A stretch of DNA of 6,122 nucleotides from an uncultured Myxococcales bacterium. Its GTDB lineage: Bacteria > Myxococcota_A > Bradymonadia > UBA7976 > UBA1532. Below the pieces are notes generated by a model, which saw only the letters and a program-made list of their open reading frames with translations, did no database searches and had not been told where the DNA came from. This document shows positions 1 through 5,923 of this stretch, one piece after another; the first letter of the stretch is position 1; each line of letters starts with the position of its first letter. A program made the position numbers and the translations under genes. Where the stretch lies: contig CALBMW010000453.1 in NCBI GenBank assembly GCA_937896275.1, forward strand, positions 1-6,122, in the 5' to 3' direction.

Positions 1-1
1 A

Positions 2-1672
2 TCATCACGCCCGAGCCCATCCATCCGCCGGACCCCCTTGGGCACCAGCACCGGTCGCTGCACGGCCGACGCCGACTGCCCCGCCGACCAGCGCTGCGCC
101 GAGGGCGCCTGCGTCGCGGAAGCTCAGCCCGAGGCGCCCTCGGCCCCGGGCGCGCGGGCGGTCTACCCGCTCCGGCGCCAGACCACGACGCTCCCGGGTC
201 GCCCCAAGCTCGACTTCCTCTTCGTGATCGACGACTCGGGCTCGATGTGCGAGGAGCAGGCCAACCTGGCACGCAACTTCGCGCGCTTCGTGCCCGAGCT
301 CGAAGGCCTGGACTACCGCCTGGCGGTCACCAGCACCGATCTGGTGAGCGATCGCGAGCAGGCGGGGCGCTTCTCCGTCTCGCCCGCGGCCCCGGTGCCG
401 AGCGTCAACTGCCTCGATCCGCAGAGCGAGCAACCCATCGCGCCCGACACGGCGGACTGCGCGGACCTGCTCGCGACGGGTGTACTGCCCGACATCCTGT
501 CCTCGGGGGACGGTCAGCTGACGACCGAGACGGCGGCCACCTGGTTCCGCTGTGCGGCCACGCGAGGCACGACGGGCGATGGCTTCGAGAAGGGTCTCGA
601 GGCGATGCGGCTGGCGCTGTCGTGCACGGGTCCGAACGGAGAACGCTTCGCGTCCTGCTGCCGCGACGGTCGCTTTGACCCGCAGTGCACCGAGTCCCTC
701 GACTTCCTGCGGCCCGACGCCGCGCTCGTGGTCGTCTTCGTCAGCGACGAGGATGACTGCAGCGCGCCGGCCGACAACCCGGCGGCGTCCTCGCGACCGA
801 TTTGTCGCTCCGGCGTCGGCGACCTGGACGGCGACGGTGTGCCCGACGGCTACCGTGACCCGGTGCTTTGCCCCGACGGGCCCGCGGCCTGCTTCGTGGC
901 CGACTGCCCCGGTCGGGACGCCGATGCTTGCGCCGAGGAGTGTGTCGTCAGCCGATCCGAGAACAGCAACTGCGCGTGGGACGCAGAGCGCCTGACGCCG
1001 GTGAGCGATTACGCCGACTTCCTTCGGGGCCTCAAGGTCGAGCCGTGGAGCCAGGTCGCGGTGTGGGCCTTCGTGGGCGACCAGCTCATCGGCCCCGACG
1101 GGGCCCCCGCGACCTTCGTGCGCGGCACGATGCCCGAGGGCTGCGAGGGGCTGCCCCTCGACGTCGCGCGCTGCTGCCCCGATGGCCAGTGCCCCGGTCC
1201 CATCCAGCCGAGCTGCAGTTCGGACCACGGCGCCGCCTTCGCCGGCGGACGCTACAGCGATCTGGCCGCGGGCTTCGGCGCGGGCTGCGCCCCGGGCGTG
1301 GGCGCAGGCTGCGGCATCTGCTCGGCCGAGCTGGACCTGCGCGTCCCGAGCCGCGGCGACTTCCTCGCGGCCTTCTGCCTGGACGCGCCCCCTGCCTGTC
1401 TGGTGTTCGAGGGCGCCGACGGCCTGCGCGCGTGCGTCGGCGAGGAGCGCGCGGACACGGCCAACTTCGCCCTGCGGGTGAGCGTCTCGTGCACCGAGAG
1501 CGCCGCGCAGGGGGGGCCGTGCGTCGAGGTGGTCCCGCCGACCGTGCTGGCGATGAGCGAGTACACGATCCGGCCATACGCGCAGTGCGGGGGCGGCCAG
1601 GCGGTCATCCTGGATCGGCCGCCGGCCCCGGGGACGACGGTGACCATCGAGTACCTCGAGGGGCTGCCCTGA
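2..1672 (+). CDS. Secreted Cys-rich von Willebrand factor A domain protein (5' partial)
   Basis: Probable exported or surface protein with a metal-dependent VWA fold; ligand unknown. Numbering from the TTG at 38 as residue 1, a Cys-rich N-terminal motif (C8, C14, C20, C25, pattern DxDCPxDQxCxxGxC) is followed by a VWA domain. Its first strand is LDFLFVIDDSGSM, with the MIDAS DxSxS at D65/S67/S69; T178 or T179 lies before GDGFEKGLEAM, and the third motif is VVVFVSDEDDC with D237. An insertion carries an Asp-rich loop, DLDGDGVPD (262-270), resembling an EF-hand or thrombospondin-3 calcium site. Many further cysteines suggest disulfides outside the cytoplasm. The C-terminal ~120 residues look beta-rich. 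The frame is open to the window edge and no signal peptide is visible, so I place the true start upstream and do not accept TTG-38. Such proteins are common in Myxococcota (family knowledge). It is convergent with the lipoprotein gene. The VWA call is firm; the function is unknown. Confidence 0.88.
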   Translation, partial: SSRPSPSIRRTPLGTSTGRCTADADCPADQRCAEGACVAEAQPEAPSAPGARAVYPLRRQTTTLPGRPKLDFLFVIDDSGSMCEEQANLARNFARFVPELEGLDYRLAVTSTDLVSDREQAGRFSVSPAAPVPSVNCLDPQSEQPIAPDTADCADLLATGVLPDILSSGDGQLTTETAATWFRCAATRGTTGDGFEKGLEAMRLALSCTGPNGERFASCCRDGRFDPQCTESLDFLRPDAALVVVFVSDEDDCSAPADNPAASSRPICRSGVGDLDGDGVPDGYRDPVLCPDGPAACFVADCPGRDADACAEECVVSRSENSNCAWDAERLTPVSDYADFLRGLKVEPWSQVAVWAFVGDQLIGPDGAPATFVRGTMPEGCEGLPLDVARCCPDGQCPGPIQPSCSSDHGAAFAGGRYSDLAAGFGAGCAPGVGAGCGICSAELDLRVPSRGDFLAAFCLDAPPACLVFEGADGLRACVGEERADTANFALRVSVSCTESAAQGGPCVEVVPPTVLAMSEYTIRPYAQCGGGQAVILDRPPAPGTTVTIEYLEGLP

Positions 1673-1688
1673 CTACGGTCCGCGCACC

Positions 1689-4004
1689 TCACTCGCAGGC
1701 GCTGACGTCCTCCCATGCCAGGACCAGGCCCGCGCCCTCGGTCACGACCCCGGTCTTGCGCGCCAGCCAGTAGGGCTCGATCAGGTCGAGCCCGGGCGAT
1801 TGCTCGAAGCCACCGTTGCCGCCCGCGCCGATGTCATAGGGTCCGCGCTGCCACAGGAAGTCGGTGAAGCCGCGCAGCGCGGGCGGCAGCGGGGCGTCGG
1901 TGAGCGCGTCCGCGCACAGGCCGTCGTCGAGCACGCACTCGGCGGGGCCGCCGTTGCAGGGGCGGGTGATCGCGTCGCCGGCCACGTGGACGCCGAGCAG
2001 CGTCACGCCGTCCTCGCAGGCGCCGCGCTCCTCGGCGCTGGGGCACCGCAACATCGTACCCTCGGGCCACTCGGCCAGCACGCGCTCCACCGGCAGGGCG
2101 TAGGTGCGGCGCGGATCGTCCAGGATGCCGCCGTTGCCGCCCATCACCGCGAGCGTCGCGCGCGCCCGGTCGCGGGCAGCCTCGGCCGCGTCGGCCTCGT
2201 CGTCGGGGGCCACGTCGGCGTACAACAGATCGAACTTCAGGTCTGCCAGGGGACCACGCTCGCGCTGCTCGAACTCGGTGTGCATCGCGCGGCGAAGTGC
2301 GTCGCGCAGGTCCCGCACGGCGGGCTCGTCGGCCGGCAGCAGGTTGATCAGGCTCCAGAGCGCTGGATACGTGATGTGGCCGCCGTAGAACGCGCGGCAC
2401 CAGTCCGGCACCTCGAGCGCCCCCGCGGTGGCGGCGACCTCGACGGTGTGCAGGCGGCCGATCAGCTCGTCGAAGAGGAAGCGTCGGAAGCGATCCTCGC
2501 CGGTGAACCACCAGCCCAGCGTGGCGAGGTGCATCAGGTGGATGGCGTCGCCGCCGCGGATGTTGGGCGCGTAGAAGTGGTCGAGCGAGCCGGCGCGCTC
2601 CTGGTCGCGGCTCATCAGGTCGCTGACGAGCCCGAGCGCCTGGGCGAAGTACAGGGGATCCTCGAGGTCGATCACGCGATCGGCCTCCCAGGGCAGATCC
2701 TCGGGGCAGCCCATCTCGAAGTCCGCGGCACTGCGGCCGTTGAGCTGTCGCAGCGCGAAGCCCACCGCCGTGTCGACCGCCGAGGGATCGATGTCCCCGG
2801 GATCGAGCTGCAGCCGGCCGCCGCCCAGGAAAGACTGCACCGCCGTCAGCACGTCGGGGTTGGACTGCACGTGGCGAATCTCGATGCGTTCGAGGCGCTT
2901 GACGTAACAGACCAGGTGGCGCGCGAGCCTCTCCTTCAGGGCGTCGTCGCGCAGCATCCCGTGGACGAGCGGGAAGGAGATCATGGGGCCGGTGTACTGG
3001 TCGATGGACGGGTTGCCATGCCACATGGGTGTGACGGGGACGACCTGGCCGTCGAGCTCCACGCCCTCGCGGTAGACCGATGGCGCGGCCTCGAGGCGCG
3101 TGGGGTCGAAGACATGGTCGCGGTGGTCGACGCCGCGATGATCGACGATGGAGTCGGGCGCCTGCGCCTGGACCCGCGGCGCGTCCTCGGCGAGCTGACC
3201 CCAATGATGGCGGGCGAGGTAGCCCGGGACGCCCGTGACGTCGAACAGCGCCACCAGGCGCCGCGCCTTGGCCTCCATGCGGGCGTAGTCGGCCTCGGTG
3301 CCGGTCGTGGCGTAGCGGAGGGCGTAGGCGTCGAGGGCCACGCCGGTCCAGATGGCCGCGTCGCCCGCCCCGTCGTAGCCGTGCAGGCGGGCCGGATCGC
3401 CCCACTCGGCCTCCGGGGTGCCGGGCGGCGTGGGGGCGGTGAACACGCGCTGGACGGTCTGGCCGTCGGGCTGGTGGTAGCGCTCGTACCGGCGCTCGGC
3501 GTGCAGCACGCGGCGCAGCAGTGGATCGGGCTCGACGAAGGTCGCGTCGTGGGCGTCGTAGACCGCGCAGCGCTGCTGTCGGCCGTCGAGGCAGCGGCTC
3601 GCCTCGTAGGTGGCGCAGCTCTCGACCGGGCCGCCGGCCAGCGGATCGGGCGGCGCGGTGAGCGGCGCGCGCACCGGCAGCGGCGGCAGGGGCGCGGCGT
3701 CGGGGATGGCGCCGAGGTCGGGCGTCGCGCCGTCCCCACCGTTCGCGTCCGCTCCGTTGGGCGCGGTGGCATCCTGCACGCCAAGGTCGAACCGTGGCGC
3801 GGCGTCGCTGGTCGCGGCGTCGCTGGTCGTGGCGTCGCTGTGTGTGGCGTCGCTGGGCGTGGCGTCGCTGGGCGTGGCGTCGCTGGGCGTGGCGTCGCTG
3901 GGCGCGGCATCGGCGCCGTCATCGCAGCCGGCGAGCAGGCACGCGAGGAGTGAGAGCGCGCTCGCGCCGGCCGAGAGGAGGGCTGGGCGGGGAGGGGCTC
4001 TCAT
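1689..4004 (-). CDS. Large lipoprotein of unknown function with disordered (SDA-rich) linker
   Basis: Encodes 771 residues. The start at 4004 is chosen because it gives a lipoprotein signal peptide: Arg near the N-terminus, a hydrophobic stretch 8-25, then lipobox L-A-G-C with C27. A longer in-frame start at 4184 would bury this signal inside the upstream gene. D28 and D29 follow the Cys; in E. coli Asp at +2 retains lipoproteins in the inner membrane, but whether this holds here is unknown. Residues 28-127 are low complexity (Ser/Asp/Ala/Thr/Pro), starting with seven pentapeptides (34-68). The ordered part from ~128 has C130, C138 and C146, an alpha-rich body with a His/Asp cluster (288-300), W328-HGNPSIDQYTG-339, GGDAIHLMHL and FYGGHITYPALW, and ends with GGNGGFEQSPGLDLIEPYW. 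The body faintly recalls (alpha/alpha)-toroid glycan-active proteins, which is only a guess; I do not recognise the family. Its ATG overlaps the stop of the acyl-CoA dehydrogenase as ATGA and it has no nearby Shine-Dalgarno, so translation probably depends on coupling. Confidence 0.87.
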   Translation of the reverse strand: MRAPPRPALLSAGASALSLLACLLAGCDDGADAAPSDATPSDATPSDATPSDATHSDATTSDAATSDAAPRFDLGVQDATAPNGADANGGDGATPDLGAIPDAAPLPPLPVRAPLTAPPDPLAGGPVESCATYEASRCLDGRQQRCAVYDAHDATFVEPDPLLRRVLHAERRYERYHQPDGQTVQRVFTAPTPPGTPEAEWGDPARLHGYDGAGDAAIWTGVALDAYALRYATTGTEADYARMEAKARRLVALFDVTGVPGYLARHHWGQLAEDAPRVQAQAPDSIVDHRGVDHRDHVFDPTRLEAAPSVYREGVELDGQVVPVTPMWHGNPSIDQYTGPMISFPLVHGMLRDDALKERLARHLVCYVKRLERIEIRHVQSNPDVLTAVQSFLGGGRLQLDPGDIDPSAVDTAVGFALRQLNGRSAADFEMGCPEDLPWEADRVIDLEDPLYFAQALGLVSDLMSRDQERAGSLDHFYAPNIRGGDAIHLMHLATLGWWFTGEDRFRRFLFDELIGRLHTVEVAATAGALEVPDWCRAFYGGHITYPALWSLINLLPADEPAVRDLRDALRRAMHTEFEQRERGPLADLKFDLLYADVAPDDEADAAEAARDRARATLAVMGGNGGILDDPRRTYALPVERVLAEWPEGTMLRCPSAEERGACEDGVTLLGVHVAGDAITRPCNGGPAECVLDDGLCADALTDAPLPPALRGFTDFLWQRGPYDIGAGGNGGFEQSPGLDLIEPYWLARKTGVVTEGAGLVLAWEDVSACE
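3801..3905 (-). repeat. Seven 15-bp tandem repeats inside the lipoprotein gene
   Basis: Seven consecutive 15-bp units, reading GGCGTCGCTGGGCGT on the + strand, begin at 3801, 3816, 3831, 3846, 3861, 3876 and 3891. Units 4 to 6 are identical; the others differ by one to three bases. On the coding strand they encode pentapeptides of the type (A/T)-P-S-D-A, residues 34-68, directly after the lipidated Cys. Fifteen is a multiple of three, so gain or loss of a unit would change linker length without a frameshift. Confidence 0.9.
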
Positions 4005-5149
4005 GTGTGCGCGATCAGCGAGCGGGCGATGAGCTCCTTCATGATCTCGGAGGTGCCCGCATAGATGCGCTGGACCCGCGCGTCGGCCCAGGCACGGGCG
4101 ATGGGGTACTCGTTCATGTAGCCATAGCCGCCAAAGAGCTGCACGCACTCGTCGAGCACGCGGAACTGCATCTCGGTGGCCCACAGCTTGGCCTTGGCAG
4201 CGGTCGGCACGTCGAGCTTGCCCTGCAGGTGCAGCTCGAGGCAGCGGTCGACGAAGACGCGGCCCACCGCGATCTCCGCGGCCATCTCGGCCAGCTTGAA
4301 GCGCGTGTTCTGGAACTTCGCGATCGGGCGGCCGAAGGCGGCGCGCTCCTTGGTGTACGTCAGGGTCCAGTCCAGCGCGGCCTCGGCGCCGGCGACGGCC
4401 AGCGAGGCCACCGAGAGCCGCTCCTGGGCGAGCTCCGTCATCAGGTACATGAAGCCGGCGTTCTCGTGGCCGAGCAGCGCGTCGGCGGGCACGTGCAGGT
4501 CTTCGAAGAAGAGCTCTGAGGTGTCCTGGGCCTTCATACCGATCTTGTCGAGGTTGCGTCCGCGCACGAAGCCGGGCCGATCGGCCTCGACGAGGAAGAG
4601 CGAGATGCCGTGGGCCTTGGCGCTGGGGTCTGTCTTGGCCACCACGATGACCAGGTCGCAGAGCTGTCCATTGGTGATGAAGGTCTTCGAGCCGTTGATG
4701 ACGTAGCCGTCGCCGGCCTTGACCGCGGTGGTCCTGACGCCCTGCAGATCGCTGCCCGCGTCGGGCTCGCTCATCGCGAGGGCGGTGATCACGTCGCCCG
4801 AGACCATCTTCGGGACAAAGCGTTGCTTCTGGGCCTCGGTCCCGTGGTGGTCGAGGTAGGGAAAGGCAATGTCGTTGTGGAGCGCGAAGCCGGGGCCGGT
4901 CGCCCCGACGCGCATGAACTCCTCACCGACGATCACGTTGAAGAGGAAGTCGCCGCCGGGACCGCCGTAGGCTTCCGGCGCGCTCGGACACAGCAGCCCG
5001 GCGGCGCCGGCCTTTTGCCAGAACGCGCGCGGGACGCAGCGGGCCTTCTCCCAGGCCGCGTGGTGGGGCACGACCTCGGCGTCCACGAAGCGCCTCACCA
5101 TCGCGCGGTACATCGCGTGTTCTTCCGAGAAGAGGGTCCTGGGGATCAC
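4001..5149 (-). CDS. Acyl-CoA dehydrogenase, LCAD/IVD-type catalytic arrangement
   Basis: FAD-dependent cytoplasmic enzyme that introduces an alpha,beta double bond into acyl-CoA and passes electrons to ETF. Its 382 residues match the usual length. Seen: signature 1 AMSEPDAGSDLQG (125-137), the middle beta-domain (about 120-230), the helix after AAFGRPIAKFQNTRFKLAEMA, and signature 2 starting QLFGGYGY (337-356), then IYAGTSEIMKELIAR. In medium- and short-chain enzymes the catalytic Glu precedes GTS; here it is A364. The QERL motif instead supplies E243, matching the helix-G base of isovaleryl- and long-chain acyl-CoA dehydrogenases (family knowledge), so a long-chain or branched substrate is inferred. 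The GTG start at 5149 is chosen for AAGGAGG four bases upstream; ATG at 5194 would add 15 residues. Longer in-frame starts run into the palindromic repeats and are rejected. Its stop overlaps the lipoprotein start (ATGA), so it is the first gene of a two-gene operon. The exact substrate cannot be read from sequence. Confidence 0.95.
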   Translation of the reverse strand: MIPRTLFSEEHAMYRAMVRRFVDAEVVPHHAAWEKARCVPRAFWQKAGAAGLLCPSAPEAYGGPGGDFLFNVIVGEEFMRVGATGPGFALHNDIAFPYLDHHGTEAQKQRFVPKMVSGDVITALAMSEPDAGSDLQGVRTTAVKAGDGYVINGSKTFITNGQLCDLVIVVAKTDPSAKAHGISLFLVEADRPGFVRGRNLDKIGMKAQDTSELFFEDLHVPADALLGHENAGFMYLMTELAQERLSVASLAVAGAEAALDWTLTYTKERAAFGRPIAKFQNTRFKLAEMAAEIAVGRVFVDRCLELHLQGKLDVPTAAKAKLWATEMQFRVLDECVQLFGGYGYMNEYPIARAWADARVQRIYAGTSEIMKELIARSLIAHT

Positions 5150-5153
5150 GGCG

Positions 5154-5160
5154 CCTCCTT
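5154..5160 (-). promoter_or_regulatory. Shine-Dalgarno AAGGAGG for the acyl-CoA dehydrogenase
   Basis: The - strand reads AAGGAGG-CGCC-GTG. The match to anti-SD is complete and the spacer is 4 nt, slightly short. This site decides the GTG start at 5149 over the ATG at 5194 and the ATG at codon 13. Confidence 0.75.
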
Positions 5161-5257
5161 GGCGACAGCTGAGCGTCGCGGCACGATACGGCATCTCGCG
5201 CCGAACGGGCAGGGCGGAGGTGCTCAGCGCGCCCGGCCACACGACCGAGGCCCTGCC
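5161..5257. other. Non-coding leader between the operon start and the repeat cluster
   Basis: About 100 bp upstream of the acyl-CoA dehydrogenase with no gene I can support. It should hold that operon's promoter, but I found no convincing -35/-10 pair. A TATCGT hexamer on the - strand (5183-5188) is the best -10-like match and lacks a well-spaced -35. No remnant of the nucleotidyltransferase C-terminus is recognisable here in the three - strand frames. Confidence 0.5.
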
Positions 5258-5512
5258 GCACGAGAGCTGCGGCGAGAAGTGCCGGCGAGAAGTGCCAGGC
5301 ACCTCTTCCTGGCGGCGAGAAGTGCCCGGCGAGAAGTGCCAGGCACCTCTTCCGGCAGGCAGCACGAGAGCTGCGGCGAGAAGTGCCAGGCACCTCGTCC
5401 GGCGAGAAGTGCCGGCGAGAAGTGCCAGGCACCTCTTCCGGCGAGAAGTGCCAGGCACCTCTTCCGGCAGGCACATCTTCCGGCAGCGAGTGCCAGGCAC
5501 CTCTTCCGGCAA
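5258..5512. repeat. Cluster of GTGCCAGGCAC-centred palindromic repeats
   Basis: Six copies of the near-palindrome GAGAAGTGCCAGGCACCTC or a close variant lie here, with the 11-bp core GTGCCAGGCAC at 5292, 5336, 5383, 5422, 5448 and 5490 (core starts). The spacing is irregular: 44, 47, 39, 26 and 42 bp. Isolated left halves (GGCGAGAAGTGCC) occur at 5271, 5314 and 5401, and an isolated right half (GGCACATCTTCCGGC) at 5470. A 26-bp stretch (5258-5283) recurs exactly at 5362-5387, suggesting segmental duplication. As - strand RNA each unit can fold into a roughly 9-bp stem (AGAGGUGC/GCACUUCU) with one G-U wobble. The cluster contains no TA dinucleotide and no stop codon in any of the six frames. 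It separates the nucleotidyltransferase fragment from the acyl-CoA dehydrogenase leader. It resembles REP-type extragenic palindromes, but no transposase is present to confirm this. Confidence 0.85.
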
Positions 5513-5660
5513 GACCAGACTCGGGATGCCCCTCGCCTCGGGCACGCGAGCCGAGCAGCCGCAGCGACTGCAGTTGGCCGCCGAGCATCTGCCGCGCGCC
5601 CTGCGCGAACGCCGCCAGTGCGCGCCGTTCAGCCGGGCTCAGGTGGGCGGGCACGCTCAT
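5511..5660 (-). pseudogene. Truncated minimal nucleotidyltransferase (MNT-type) gene
   Basis: From the ATG at 5660 about 50 codons encode an N-terminal helix (LSPAERRALAAFAQGARQML) followed by LQSLRLLGSRARGEGHPES. This is the start of the MNT/DNA polymerase beta nucleotidyltransferase fold, whose hallmark is GSRARGE...S-D-x-D, with the two Asp binding the catalytic metals. Such proteins are often partners of HEPN proteins in toxin-antitoxin pairs or act as small nucleotidyltransferases (family knowledge). Here the expected D-L-D reads G-L-A, and the frame then enters the palindromic repeat cluster. It stays open through repeats and antisense of the acyl-CoA dehydrogenase to a stop at 4923, with no nucleotidyltransferase-like sequence. 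The rest of the domain, usually another 50-80 residues, is missing. No HEPN partner is in the window. I infer a gene broken by repeat insertion or deletion; no clear Shine-Dalgarno precedes the ATG. Confidence 0.65.
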
Positions 5661-5701
5661 GGGCGTCAGGGCAGCACGGTGAGCCGCACCGGCGAACGGC
5701 C

Positions 5702-5739
5702 CCGAGGCGACGATGGCCCCCGCGGTGGCGGGGCCTCGG
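5702..5739. repeat. GC-rich inverted repeat in the intergenic region
   Basis: CCGAGG (5702-5707) pairs with CCTCGG (5734-5739), and inside it GGCCCC (5715-5720) pairs with GGGGCC (5730-5735); the two stems share bases and would compete. It lies between the nucleotidyltransferase fragment and the thrB promoter. No T-run follows on either strand, so a Rho-independent terminator is not supported. It may be chance in GC-rich DNA. Confidence 0.35.
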
Positions 5740-5779
5740 CTCCCGTGAGCGCCTCGTGCCGCCGCGCTCGCAGCCGCGA

Positions 5780-5809
5780 TTGTCGCGCCGCATGGGCCGG
5801 TGCTAGAAC
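5780..5809 (+). promoter_or_regulatory. Predicted sigma70-type promoter for the short ORF and thrB
   Basis: TTGTCG (5780-5785) and TAGAAC (5804-5809) are separated by 18 bp, with TG one base before the -10 (TGC-TAGAAC, an extended -10). Each hexamer matches the consensus at four of six bases. A start about 7 bp after the -10 would fall on the A of the ATG at 5816, predicting a leaderless transcript. Confidence 0.55.
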
Positions 5810-5815
5810 GCGGCC

Positions 5816-5923
5816 ATGGAGAACTGCCTCCCGATGCACCCGGACGACCCGGGACCGACGGACCCAGGTTCGCGGCCGACGCGTCCCGGTGCACGCCACC
5901 CCGGGCCTGCGCCGTGCCGATGA
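5816..5923 (+). CDS. Short Pro-rich ORF coupled to thrB (possible leaderless leader peptide)
   Basis: Thirty-five codons from ATG 5816 to TGA 5921-5923. The product is hydrophilic with ten prolines, four glycines and two cysteines; it has no signal peptide, membrane segment or recognisable domain. Its stop overlaps the thrB start as ATGA, and it sits directly under a promoter predicted to start transcription at its own ATG. thrB has no Shine-Dalgarno at its start, so termination-reinitiation from this ORF would explain how thrB is translated. It contains only two Thr codons and no Ile codon, so it does not look like a classic thr attenuator peptide. GC at third positions is complete in the first 12 codons and lower afterwards. 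It may instead be a chance ORF in the thrB leader. The position is certain; translation is inferred. Confidence 0.4.
   Translation: MENCLPMHPDDPGPTDPGSRPTRPGARHPGPAPCR

Noticed and set aside
5..1228. A 407-codon - strand open frame antisense to the VWA gene
   Set aside because: Biased Ala/Gly/Arg composition and no domain; the + strand carries the MIDAS motif and ordered cysteines.
1800..3953. A 717-codon + strand open frame antisense to the lipoprotein
   Set aside because: Its translation is low in complexity (Ala/Gly/Val/Arg/His-rich) without motifs, as expected for the antisense of a high-GC gene; the - strand frame has a lipoprotein signal and motif-like islands.
5183..5188. TATCGT as the -10 of the dehydrogenase promoter
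   Set aside because: No -35-like hexamer lies 16-18 bp upstream on the - strand; too weak to list as a promoter.
5258..5512. CRISPR array
   Set aside because: The repeat-to-repeat distance varies from 26 to 47 bp, units are partial or fused, and the intervening sequences are themselves pieces of the repeat, not unique spacers.
5702..5739. Rho-independent terminator
   Set aside because: The stem is GC-rich but there is no T-tract on either strand, and no gene ends next to it.
4610..5806. Long + strand open frame across the dehydrogenase start and the repeat cluster
   Set aside because: It is antisense of a firm gene plus stop-free repeats, with no recognisable domain.
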